Below are positions 11,211-21,028 of a DNA stretch of 64,000 nucleotides, one piece after another. Both the position numbers and the translations under genes were made by a program. Under the pieces are notes generated by a model, which saw nothing but the letters and a program-made list of their open reading frames with translations, did no database searches and had not been told where the DNA came from. Each line of letters starts with the position of its first letter. Position 1 is the first letter of the stretch. Origin of the DNA: Tamarix chinensis (lineage: Eukaryota; Streptophyta; Magnoliopsida; Caryophyllales; Tamaricaceae); the NCBI GenBank assembly GCA_030549775.1, contig CM060177.1:69181638-69245637 (forward strand), given 5' to 3'.

Positions 11211-11527
11211 GTTGAGACGGGACCAACCGATCCACCGGTTCGGAATAGTGGTTAGGGTTTTTACCCTATGTGCGACCGATCCACCGGTTATAATAGTGGG
11301 GGTTCCCGAGCTCAACAGTCACAAACCAGAATGCTTAAAAGATACTAACTACTTAAAGTGGAATACCATGCGAGCCGGAACCAACCGATCCACCGGTTAG
11401 GAATAGTGGTTAGGACGCGTAGTCCTATGTGTTTCCGATCCACCGGCTATAATAGTGGTTAGGGTATGATACCCTATGTGCCTCCGATCCACCGACTATA
11501 ATAGTGGGGGCTTCCGTACTCGCATGG
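11211..11527 (+). other. Tandem palindromic modules of LTR A3
   Basis: Module I (11211-11316) opens GTTGAG and closes CTCAAC. Module II (11366-11527) opens CCATGCGAG..CGGAA and closes TTCCG..CTCGCATGG. Interiors repeat CCGATCCACCGG followed by a TATAATAGTGG-like end. The spacers are themselves hairpins with different but self-complementary arms: AGGGTTTTTACCCT, AGGACGCGTAGTCCT and AGGGTATGATACCCT. Preceding each module is an ACTAACTACTTAAAG-like leader. Confidence 0.75.
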
Positions 11528-11702
11528 ATTTGATAAAAAGTATGGTGTGAATCGAATTCTGATGAGAGATTAATTAAGTGATTAATCCGGATTATTGGGC
11601 CTTTGTACTTTTACCTGGTTGATCATATGCATTTATGATTGTGTTCTTCTATTTTTATGCATGGCTTATGTGTTTACGTGTTGGCCTTAGTGATCAAGTC
11701 AC

Positions 11703-11844
11703 CTTACTCAGTACTGGACCCGTACTGATACTACCTTAGTTGATGGGTCCTGTGATGATCCACTGATGGTGGGGAGCAGACCTCTTATGCAGGTTTAAGA
11801 TCAGAGACTGTTTTGGGGTGCCAGGCCTGACTTGAGTGAGTAGG
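11703..11844 (+). other. LTR A 3' cassette, type I (structured)
   Basis: Starts CTTACTCA and ends TGAGTAGG, which pair with one wobble. Inside are GACCCG with TGGGTC (paired with one wobble) and the hairpin CCACTGATGGTGG. The version in A5 (53224-53365) pairs exactly at these three places. Confidence 0.65.
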
Positions 11845-12161
11845 AAATCCGAAATTTGACCCATCGGGTTTTATCTTATTTAAATGTATTTCTATTTGGA
11901 AGTTACAAGTGTTAATAAACGTTTATGCGTACTCTGATTTTGTTGTATGATCTTTCGAATTCTTTTATGAATTGTTAATTTGAATTTAATGTAAATCTTT
12001 CCTTTAGCCTTAGCACTTGGTACTGGAACGGTTGGAGAGAACTGGTCTGGTACTAAGTGTGGCGGTAACATTCCCAGAATTCACAGGTTTTAAGTATTTC
12101 TATTTTAATTGCTTCCGCTTTTCAAAAAAAAAAGTAGTGAATTTTGGGGTGTTACATTATT

Positions 12162-12402
12162 ATTCAAATAATTATAGTTTGAGTTAAATACCCTAAAGGC
12201 GCTAACCGTGTCTTTGAGCAATTATAATTATTGTGTACTCATAATTTGTATTTTAGAATGTTATAAATTTTAGCTTACAATAAGGACCTCCTTTTATAAC
12301 CATAGTAACCTATGACCATATAAATATATGACTATTTATATTTCTAGAAACCTAAAATCCCCTCATCCCAAATACTTTTCTTATGCATCACTTTAATACC
12401 TC
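12162..12402. other. Unassigned AT-rich sequence
   Basis: Expected continuation of the LTR interrupted at 7412, because it follows the second TTATT copy, but I cannot align it to another LTR with confidence. No coding sequence seen. Confidence 0.3.
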
Positions 12403-13012
12403 CATTTTTAGGAATTAATTTTTTTAAAGAGTAAATTTTAGAAACTAAACATAATAAAAATGAAGGGTGTTGCCACCACACTTGTTACAAGTTCCATTTT
12501 CCTCTACTGTTCTCGTACCAAATGTTAAGGCTAAAATCATTACTCTAAGGAATTTATAAAATCATATCAAAGGAATGCTCTATGAAGTATAATTCTAACC
12601 AACATCAGCCTAAAATCATAACAATAGCAACAATCACATATCTCATTGTTAATACCACTAAACTCCAAATCATAACTAGGATCATAGGCACAAGACCAAT
12701 AAAAAAATTTATAACATCAAAGGTAGGCACGAAGACTATTATCAAACCATAGATAAGCACAAAGGCTGCTACCAAACCATAGGTAGGCACAATGACAACT
12801 ATTGAATCACAAATAGGCACAAAGGCTACTAATAACCAATAATCCAATAATAAACATTTCTATTTTTATTTACTTGAGGGAAGATCATATCAACCTAGAG
12901 ACACTAAGGTACTTCGATCATACCGATGCCCAAGGCAACACAATATCCTACAGACTATCAACCTAAGGACACTAATGAACATTTATTGCACTAGAACATA
13001 AACATAGATAGC
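12403..13012 (-). mobile_element. Decayed minus-strand family A LTR, 3' end, interrupted by A4
   Basis: A degenerate version of the LTR terminus in reverse orientation: AATACCTCC and TTAGGAATT stand where intact copies have TGTAACACCCC and AAAATT, followed by GGGTGTTGCCACCACAC and the reverse complement of TTAGCACTTGGTA. LTR A4 interrupts it at 13013-13017. The other half should resume at 21771. The ends are eroded, so the boundaries are approximate. Confidence 0.5.
12721..12840 (+). repeat. 30 bp tandem repeat, four copies
   Basis: Four adjoining 30 bp units starting at 12721, 12751, 12781 and 12811, each beginning like AGGTAGGCAC and ending like CAAACCAT. A partial unit precedes them. The minus-strand open frame at 12605-12847 is a by-product: its protein shows a 10-residue period and has no other support. 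Confidence 0.8.
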
Positions 13013-13337
13013 ATAGTTGTAACACCCCCAAAATTCACTACTGAAAAATTTCATTTTATTAAAAGATTTAGCGGAAGCGAAATAACAAGACTTGTGAATT
13101 ATGAGGATATTACCGCCACACTTAGTACTATACTGGTTCACTCTTACTATTCAGTACCAAGTGCTAAGGCTAAAAGAGTAAAATACTAATTGCTAGTAAT
13201 CTAAACCATATTAAAAATCAGAGTAGCACAATAAACCATTTACAAAAATATAATCCACCAATGGTGGTTACCAGAACGAAGATTTCATTTAGACCAAGAT
13301 TTAAAAAGGGAATAATAAAAACCTATCAAAATTTTCA

Positions 13338-13470
13338 GCAATCCTTACGCTCTTTCCCGTTACCTACTTGAATAACACTTGAAAAAAACCTGCAAGGGAC
13401 ACTGCCCATTGAGTACGTTGGGGTCCTACGAATAGAACCCTTTAGTACTATAGTATTGAGTAATCCTTTA
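13338..13470 (-). other. LTR A 3' cassette, type II, minus strand
   Basis: Reverse complement of the cassette at 1501-1620 in A1, including the CTTTCCCG and AGTACTATAGTATTGAG words. The minus-strand frame at 13335-13553 passes through it and is homologous by position to frames in A1 (1382-1588) and at 63728-63994, which shows a shared LTR segment, not a gene. Confidence 0.6.
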
Positions 13471-13719
13471 AAAACACACTTAAAAGTAGGACCATAATAC
13501 AACACATAATACAAAGCTATATACATATATAACAAGATATGCATACATAACATTCACATACTTAACATTCACATCCTTAACATGTCCATCAAATGTTAAT
13601 GAGTCATAATGCAAAATCGATACTTTCGGGCCTCAAGCCATGTCATAATGCAGAATCAATACTTTCGTGCCTTAAGCCATTATTCCATAATTAGTCAATC
13701 ATCTCTAAGATTTTATATC

Positions 13720-14093
13720 CATGTGAGTGTAGGAACCCCACTATTATAGCCGGTGGACCGGTCATGCAGGGCAGAACGCTCCTGGCCACTATTATTTGTC
13801 GCTGGACCGGTCATGCGGGGCAAAACTCTCCTGGCGACTATTATTCACCGGTGGACTGGTCTGGCCCTGACTTACATGATGTTTCACTGTAAGTACTTAG
13901 TGTATTTTCCATGTCTTAGTTTCGTTACTTTGGTTTGTTGAGCACGGAATCCCCTACTATTATAGTCGGTGGACCGGTCATGTAGGGTAAAATTCTCCTA
14001 GTCACTATTATTCACCGGTGGACTGGTCATGTAGGCACCCTAACTCTTGGCCACTATTATTTTCTAGTTGACCGGTTTGGGTCCGGCTCAACA
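13720..14093 (-). other. Tandem palindromic modules of LTR A4
   Basis: Two modules in reverse orientation. One (13720-13878) has arms CATGTGAGT and ACTTACATG (one wobble pair). The other (13936-14093) has arms TGTTGAGC and GCTCAACA. Inside are five copies of the CCACTATTATT...GGTGGACCGGTCATG unit, the reverse complement of that in A1. Confidence 0.72.
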
Positions 14094-14099
14094 ATATTC

Positions 14100-14999
14100 C
14101 TCTTTAAGTGATTAGTATCTTATTCGTATCTTATTTGAAAGTATTTCACCCTTGACATGCATGTCATTGACCTCTACTTCTATCCCCTCAAGAGGGTCTG
14201 TCTCATATCTTGAGACCTTTGTGCTTCTTATCACACCCCGACATCCATTCCTTCTTACATTTAATCATAACAAAAACCCAACATCTAAGGGTGTGGGTAA
14301 GGCCCATCACTTTTTGATATTCAAATTCTCTCATTATTGCTCTCTAGGGTTTTCTCTTAAAACCCTAATCGGACCTATGTGACCCAACCTTTCTTTTATC
14401 GTCTCACACCTCATCTCATTTAGATTCAACCCAAATCCTATCACTCTACCCACCAATTATACAAGTGACCATGAAACCCTAGTTGGACACTCAACCCTAT
14501 CACCTTTCTTACGTAAGGATCATCCCATACAAACTCTAGAAATCTCCCATGTAAGAGTTGCATCACTCATTCATTTTGATTATAATCTCTTTTTTATTTT
14601 CCCCCTCATGGATCATGAGATAATAAGGTCAATCTTATGTTCCCTTAGTCGACTCACTTCCCATTTGTTCCTTTTTATACTTTCACCCCATATCCTATTA
14701 TTAAACATTTTAGGATGCATGTCCAAGAGGGTCACATCACATAACATCAACCACAAATAATCATCAACCACATGCCATAAGGAAGTCACATACGCATACC
14801 TCCACTCCAAGATGTGCTACAAATATTTTATCATTAAGCATAAAGTACTCAACATGACATAACACATAGCACATGACGCACATAACGCACACATAGTTGT
14901 TCTTAGCCATTACCTTACTTGGTTTGGGTTACCAAGCTATCTCCCACACTTATTCGGTCACAAATCACCCTTCATAATTGTTACATTTATCATAACTCC
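14100..14999 (-). other. AT-rich body of LTR A4, no gene
   Basis: Reverse complement of the part of family A LTRs that holds repeated GGGTTTG/CATGGG and GGGAGAATTT words; here it is too degraded for a clear period. No coding sequence is seen; frames at 14152-14382 and 14613-14810 have no recognisable features. Confidence 0.4.
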
Positions 15000-15850
15000 C
15001 ATTTGGTTGGTTCGATTACCGAATTGCCCTTTTCCTTTGTTCTAATTAATAAATTGGATAAATTACCAAATTACCCTTCTTCATTTTTATAATTACTAAT
15101 TTGCCTTTTAGTTGGTTAAATAATTACCAATTTGCCCTTTTGTTGGTTAAATTACCAAATTACCCTTCTCCATTATCATAATTACCGATTTGCTCCTTTA
15201 ATTGGTTAAATTACCAAATTGTCCTTCTTCATTATCATAATTACCAATTTACCCTTTAGTTGGTTAAATTACCAAATTACCCTTCTCTATTATCATAATT
15301 ACCAAACTACCCTTCTCTATTATCATAATTACCAAACTATCCTTCTCCATTATTAAAATTACCAAATTACCCCTTATTTGGTTGAATTACGAAATTACCC
15401 TTCTCTATTATCATAATTAACTAATTGCCCTTCTATTATTATAATTACTAATTTACCCTTCCTCATTATTATAATCACTAATTTACCCTTCTCCATTACT
15501 ATAATTACCAATTTACCCTTCTCCATTATAATTACCAAATTACCCTCCTCCATTATTATAATTACCATTTTACCCCTTTAGTTATAAAATTACCATTTTA
15601 TCCTTTTACTTATAAAATAACCATTTTTCCCTTTACCTCCAAAATTACTATAATGCCCTTAACTTTTAAATTTTCCATAATACCCTTTTACTTATAAAAT
15701 TACCATTTTATCCCTTTACTTCCAAAATTACCATTTTATCATTTACTTCTAAAATTACAATAATACCCTTTTACTTATGAATTTCTATTTTGCCCTTCTC
15801 TTCCAAATTTGCCATAATACCCCCTTTTACTTATAAATTACCATTTTGCC
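15000..15850 (-). repeat. About 30 bp tandem repeat array in LTR A4
   Basis: More than 20 imperfect copies of units such as AATTACCAAATTACCCTTCT followed by CCATTATCAT, alternating with a TTAGTTGGTTAA variant. The unit drifts along the array, ending in AAAATTACCATTTTACCCC versions. It occupies the place of the GGGAGAATTT arrays in A2 and A3. Confidence 0.75.
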
Positions 15851-16180
15851 CCTTTATTACACCACTTTTATTAAGTTATCAGCACTACATGAATATTAAT
15901 GTCACCACTCCATCCTCATCATCAAACTCCACCCACTATTACATTTCAACATAATACTCATTAACAACTACATATATTAGGCCACACTCTTACATAAGAC
16001 ATATTACTAAAATGCCTTTAGGGCTTACAATGATAATATTCATGCATTAATGATCACAATAACATAATATGACATGGATAAGTACTTAACATTTTTCATT
16101 TATACCAAACCCTTTCCTTAAGTAATATTTCCACACCTAACATATAAACTAGCATGCTTTTATTTTTATAAATCAATACA

Positions 16181-16185
<5 letters not shown>

Positions 16186-16214
<29 letters not shown>
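16186..16214. repeat. (AT)n tract, left flank of nested element
   Basis: An uninterrupted AT dinucleotide run of about 29 bases just before GAAAAAGGGTCCC. A second AT run at 19785-19804 closes the other side. The pair suggests that the element between them inserted into a TA microsatellite or duplicated a TA-rich target. Confidence 0.85.
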
Positions 16215-16217
<3 letters not shown>

Positions 16218-16377
16218 AAAGGGTCCCGTGCGAACCCTTTTTCTTGTACAAACGTAGGAACAAAACATGTCCGTTGGATTAAAGAAATACGGACCGTTGG
16301 ATCAAAAAATTACAACGGCCGTTCTTTATGCGTCGTTTGGCCGTGTGCCCGTGTCATTGTGTCTCTGGTCTGTAACC

Positions 16378-16640
16378 TCCGCACGGCTTCCTCCCGATAT
16401 CGACCTTCTTCCTCCATTTCGTCAGTTTGCCGCTCCAGCAACGACGCTCGTCTTCTTCAATTTTTTCCATCGGCCGTTCATATGCGCCGTTCGCCTCTGT
16501 CATTTCGTCCTATTCTGCGTTGTTTTGCTCTGTTACTTCCGCCCGTCTTCCTCCCGAGCTCGAGCTTCTTCCTCCATTGTCGTCTGTTTGCTGCTCCTTC
16601 AATAGTCGCTCGTCCTCTTCAATTTTTTCCATTTCGCATC
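16378..16640 (+). repeat. Tandem duplication of about 161 bp in the nested element
   Basis: Two copies offset by 160-162 bases. Both run from CTCCGCACGGCTTCCTCCCG or its variant through CTTCTTCCTCCATT, GTTTGC, GCTCGTC and CAATTTTTTCCAT. The copies differ at many positions. Frames in several phases are open across both copies, but none shows known domains. A CAG-GTAAAT splice-donor-like site follows the second copy at about 16658. Confidence 0.7.
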
Positions 16641-17184
16641 TTCGATTTCTGTCTCCAGCAGGTAAATATTTTTATTGTTGTACCGATCTTCAAAATTTTT
16701 TCAATTCGTGACAAGTTTTGCTCGTTCTGTTTTTGACACTGTTTCTCCATTTTGGCTGCTCGTCTTCGCCGGTGTATTCTCATCCCAGCACATTTCTTCA
16801 ACCTACCGAAGCTCACGTCATCGATTTCATTTGTTCTCTGCCACCATTTTTCACCGGTGCTGATTTTCCTTCGTATTTCACCATTTTTGTCGAAAATGTA
16901 TGCTATTTTTACTGTCAAAATTTTCCTTAACGACAGTATTAAACCAGTTAATATATTCATTGTTGTTATATTATTATGTAATCTAGTGTTTGTTAACCTG
17001 ATTTTTTGTATTGATTTGGCTGATTTTTTTTGTATGTGTTTTAGGTTTATTGATTAAGCATTGTATCGAATTACTCTGCCTCAACTTTAGTTGATTTCGA
17101 ATTTGCTGAGTTGATTTACTAAGTATGTTTTATTGTTTGCTGAGTTGATGGAAGTAAGGATGAGCCAAAAATAATACACATTTC

Positions 17185-17436
17185 ATGTCGATGGAAGGAA
17201 GAAAGAGAATGCTGGGAGACATGTGTGGGTATAACAGAAAGGAGGCTGAAGCTGGTAGGCCGTAATATCAATTAGTTGAGGGGATTCAGAGAAACGAGAC
17301 CAACAGTGATGAAAAGTGCAATTATCTGTCGAACAAACATCCATTTACAGACAATGAACAAAATGAGTAGAATTGCCATCCTTTGAATGTAGGAGAGAAA
17401 TTGTCTACTTTTAATCTTTTATTTTTTCATAAATAA
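17185..17436 (+). pseudogene. Possible captured exon, 84 codons with two internal stops
   Basis: Starting at an ATG at 17185, one frame runs 84 codons to a TAA, broken only by TAA after about 26 codons and a TAG later. The conceptual peptide is hydrophilic and Asn/Glu/Lys-rich, with composition unlike the surrounding low-complexity DNA. I do not recognise a family. It could be a fragment of a host gene carried by the element, or chance. The stops could come from CAA and CAG by C to T change, as is common in methylated plant repeats. Confidence 0.25.
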
Positions 17437-17600
17437 AAAATAAACGTAAATTAAAGAATAACTATCTATTGAAATAATTTTATATTAGATTTTTGTTTCG
17501 GTCAATTCTAAAAAAATTTTCCTTCATTGCATGATATTTTTATGGCCCTATTCATTCCTTGTTTAATTGTGCTCTCACTCTCTATCTCTCTCTCTCTTTT

Positions 17601-19639
17601 GGTTTAGAGTTTAGAGGGTTTGGGGTTTGGGGTTTGGGGTTTAGGGTGTAGGGTTTAGAGAGTGTAGGGTTTAGGGTTTAGGGTTTAGGGTTTAGGGTTT
17701 ATAGGGTTTAGGGTTTAGAGGGTTTAGAGGGTTTAGGGTTTAGGGTTTAGGGTTTAGGGTTTAGGGTTTAGGGTTTAGGGGGTTTAGGGTTTAGGGTTTA
17801 GGGTTTAGAGGGTTTAGGGTTTAGAGGGTTTAGGGTTTAGAGTTTAGGGGTTTAGGGTTTAGAGGGTTTAAGGTTTAGGGTTTAGGGTTTAGGGTTTAGG
17901 GTTTAGAGGGTTTAGGGTTGAGGGTTGAGGGTTGAGGGTTTAGGGGGTTTAGGGTTTAGGGTTTAGGGTTTAGGGTTTAGGGTTTAGAGGGTTTAGGGTT
18001 TAGGGTTTAGGGTTTAGGGTTTAGAGGGTTTAGGGTTTAGGGTTTATAGGGTTTAGGGTTTAGGGTTTAGAGGGTTTAGGGTTTAGGGTTTAGGGTTTAG
18101 AGGGTTTAGGGTTTAGGGTTTAGGGTTTAGAGGGTTTAGGGTTTAGGGTTTAGGGTTTAGGGTTTAGAGGGTTTAGGGTTTAGGGTTTAGAGGGTTTAGG
18201 GTTTAGAGGTTTAGGGTTTAGAGGGTTTAGGGTTTAGGGTTTAGGGTTTAGGGTTTAGAGGGTTTAGGGTTTAGGGTTTAGGGTTTAGAGGGTTTAGGGT
18301 TGAGGGTTTAGAGGGTTTAGGGTTTAGGGTTGAGGGTTTAGAGGGTTTAGGGTTTATGGTTGAGGGTTTAGGGTTTATGGTTTAGGGTTTAGAGGGTTTA
18401 GGGTTTAGGGTTTAGGGTTTAGAGGGTTTAGGGTTTAGGGTTTAGGGTTGAGAGGGTTTAGGGTTGAGAGGGTTTAGGGTTTAGGGTTTAGGGTTGAGAG
18501 GGTTTAGGGTTTAGGGTTTAGAGGGTTTAGGGTTTAGGGTTTGGAGGGTTTAGGGTTTAGGGTTTAGAGGGTTTAGGTTTAGAGGGTGTAGGGTTTAGGG
18601 TTTAGGGCTTAGGGTTTAGGGTTTAGGGTTTAGGGTTTAGGGGTTTAGGGTTTAGGGTTTAGAGGGTTTAGGGTTTAGGGTTTAGGGTTTAGAGGGTTTA
18701 GGTAGGGTTTAGAGGGTTTAGGGTTTAGGGTTTAGGGTTTGGAGGGTTTAGGGTTTAGGGTTTAGAGGGGTTAGGGTTTAGAGGGTTTAGGGTTTAGGGT
18801 TTAGGGTTTAGGGTTTAGGGTTTAGGGCTTAGGGTTTAGGGCTTAGGGTTTAGAGGGTTTAGGGTTTAGGGTTTAGGGTTTAGAGGGTTTAGAGGGTTTA
18901 GGGTTTAGGGTTTAGGGTTTAGAGGGTTTAGGGTTTGGGGTTTGGGGTTTAGGGTTTATGGTTTAGGGTTGAGAGGGTTTAGGGTTTAGGGTTTAGGGTT
19001 TATAGGGTTTAGGGTTTAGGGTTTAGAGGGTTTAGGGTTTAGGGTTTAGGGTTTAGGGTTTGGAGGGTTTAGGGTTTAGGGTTTAGAGGGTTTAGGGTTT
19101 AGAGGGTGTAGGGTTTAGGGTTTAGGGTTTAGGGTTTAGGGTTTAGGGTTTAGAGGGTTTAGGGTTTAGGGTTTAGAGGGTTTAGGGTTTAGGGTTTAGG
19201 GTTTAGAGGGTTTAGGTAGGGTTTAGAGGGTTTAGGGTTTAGGGTTTAGGGTTTGGAGGGTTTAGGGTTTAGGGTTTAGAGGGGTTAGGGTTTAGAGGGT
19301 TTAGGGTTTAGGGTTTAGGGTTTAGGGTTTAGGGTTTAGGGCTTAGGGTTTAGGGCTTAGGGTTTAGAGGGTTTAGGGTTTAGGGTTTAGGGTTTAGAGG
19401 GTTTAGAGGGTTTAGGGTTTAGGGTTTAGGGTTTAGAGGGTTTAGGGTTTGGGGTTTGGGGTTTAGGGTTTATGGTTTAGGGTTGAGAGGGTTTAGGGTT
19501 TATAGGGTTTAGGGTTTAGGGTTTAGAGGGTTTAGAGGGTTTAGGGTTTAGGGTTTAGGGTTTAGGGTTTAGGGTTAGAGGGTTTAGGGTTTAGGGTTTA
19601 GGGTTTAGGGTTTAGGGTTTAGGGTTTAGGGTTTGGAGG
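17601..19639 (+). repeat. Interstitial degenerate telomere-type array (TTTAGGG/TTTAGAGGG)
   Basis: About 2 kb of plant telomere-type repeats, G-rich on the plus strand. Perfect TTTAGGG runs alternate with a variant unit TTTAGAGGG and with TTGAGGG, TTTGGGG, TTTATAGGG and GGGCTTAGGG. A segment of about 514-520 bp is duplicated in tandem: the rare word GGTAGGGTTT occurs at 18701 and 19215, TTTAGAGGGGTTAG at about 18761 and 19275, and TTTGGGGTTTGGGG at about 18934 and 19448. The array ends in GGTTTGGATATTTGG-like decay. It lies well inside a transposon, so it is not a chromosome end. Confidence 0.92.
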
Positions 19640-19784
19640 TTTGGATATTTGGTTTGGATATAGGTTTGGATTAGTTTTTTGGTTTGGTATTAGTAAAATC
19701 TTGAATGTGATTAAATTTTGATCCAATGGATGAGATTAGTTCCTATGTTTGTATATTAATTATAGTTTGTATGTGACGCCTCCC

Positions 19785-19804
19785 ATATATATATATATAT
19801 ATAT
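19785..19804. repeat. (AT)n tract, right flank of nested element
   Basis: An AT dinucleotide run just after GCCTCCC. With 16186-16214 it brackets the telomere-array element. Confidence 0.8.
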
Positions 19805-20159
19805 TATATTAAAGAACATAGATCAAGCATAATAACATATTAAAAAAAACCTTAATGTGCTAACATACATTTATCCATGTTTTTAAGTGGGGTTTAACGA
19901 TTACCTTAATTCCTGAAAAAATCAAACCTTACTGGTATCCCCGTTAAAGATTAAAGCTTTAGATAACAAAATCAACACCTAAAAGTAGTATAAAAACTTA
20001 TCATATTAGAGATGAGAAACCAAAGCAAAAAAATTTATAAAATTTAATTAATGAAATACTCAACTTAAAATATTATTATACCTTAAAATCATTAACCGAA
20101 TAAACCAAGAAATGTAGCAACTCATTCTGCTCATGCAGCATGAGCTGCATGCAAAGAAA
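19805..20159 (-). other. AT-rich part of LTR A4, no gene
   Basis: Continuation of LTR A4 after the nested element. It is AT-rich, with no coding or repeat signal beyond a short AGCATGAGCTGCATGC palindrome near 20137. Confidence 0.4.
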
Positions 20160-20988
20160 TGAGGGGGAGGGTCTCAAAATGCTATAAAAAGGAGGAGGAA
20201 GTGGTATTTTTGGGTTATGGTTTTGGGGCTAGGAAAAAGGGTAGATGGGGAAGGATTCGGGACAAGGGAAGGGTGCGGGAGTGAAGAGGGGGTGTAGGTG
20301 GTGGTCGAGAATAGGTTGTTGGCAGCCAAGGGTGGTAGCAGCGAGGCTGCAAAGTGGGATGCAAGAGTGGACATGGCTGAGAGGGAAGGAAAAGAGAGGG
20401 AAAAAATGAAGGGGTGAGGGGCTGTGTTTCAACCAAAGTAGGTGTGGAGGTGGTAGAGGAGGTTGCAGGGAGTGGCTCTGTTGCTAGGGTGGAAGAGTAG
20501 GTGGCAGAATGACGGCGGAAGGAGGTGGTGTAGGGTGGCTAATAAGAAGGGATGGAAGAGAAGAGAAGAGAAGAGAAAAAGAGGAGGGGAGGAAGAAGGG
20601 GGATGTAGGGTGGCTCTAGAGGTGGTGTGGTGGTTTAAGGCAATAGTAGGTGGTGGAAGAAAGTGTTGTAGGCGGTTGGTGAGGCGAAGGAAGTGGCGAA
20701 GGAGGCAGTTGTGGAAAAAATAGGGGTGGAAATGGAAGGAGAAGAAAAATGAGAGAAGGAGGTCGGGGGAAGGGAAAGGCTCAAAGAAACGGGGTAGGGA
20801 GAGGGCTCATAAGGAGAAGAGAAAAGGAGAGGAAGGAGAGGGTAGGAGGTAGCTGGTCATGGCAATATGTAGGGTAGCGGGAAGGTGGTAGGGTGGTAGG
20901 GAGAGGGGAGGAAAGGAAGGGAATGGGGAGGCCATGTGTGATGGGGAGTGCATGGTCGGTTGGGTCCAAAATGGTGAAAAAAGGACGG

Positions 20989-21028
<40 letters not shown>

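Larger units (their letters stand above)
7417..12156 (+). mobile_element. Solo LTR, family A (A3), TSD TTATT
   Basis: A 4740 bp unit starting TGAAATGCCCC and ending TTTGGGGTGTTACA, flanked by perfect TTATT duplications at 7412-7416 and 12157-12161. It is the fullest plus-strand family A copy: AT-rich 5' part, C/T tract (7840-7910), GC-rich leader with TATA box (8445), ATT tracts (9140-9660), 26 bp tandem repeats (10085-10500), GGTTTGTATGGTGGTATTA-like repeats (10560-10860), palindromic modules (11211-11527), type I cassette (11703-11844) and the conserved 3' end. No internal retroelement domain adjoins either end. Confidence 0.9.
16215..19784 (+). mobile_element. TA-flanked element with inverted ends carrying a telomere-type array
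   Basis: About 3.57 kb between two AT tracts, inside LTR A4. The ends are imperfect inverted repeats. The left end reads GGGTCCCGTGCG, then TACAAACGTAGGAAC and TCCGTTGGAT. The right end, read on the minus strand, is GGGAGGCGTCAC, then TACAAACATAGGAAC and TCCATTGGAT. From left to right it contains GC-rich tandem duplicates (16378-16640), an AT-rich part, an exon-like frame (17185-17436) and the TTTAGGG-type array (17601-19639). There is no transposase. I read it as a non-autonomous TIR element that inserts at TA. The superfamily is unclear; Helitron is unlikely because it has inverted ends. Confidence 0.6.

Noticed and set aside
12605..12847. Hydrophobic 80-codon frame resembling a membrane protein
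   Set aside because: Produced by a 30 bp tandem repeat, giving a 10-residue period; no other gene signals.
16267..17057. Set of overlapping plus-strand frames of about 60-125 codons
   Set aside because: Three phases are open over the same GC-rich duplicated stretch and none shows a known domain; kept only as a repeat and possible captured DNA.
17601..19639. A true chromosome end
   Set aside because: The repeats are degenerate, have unrelated sequence on both sides, and lie inside an element nested in an LTR with intact TSD.
16215..19784. Helitron
   Set aside because: Helitrons lack terminal inverted repeats and end in CTRR with a hairpin; here the ends are inverted and end in GGG/CCC.
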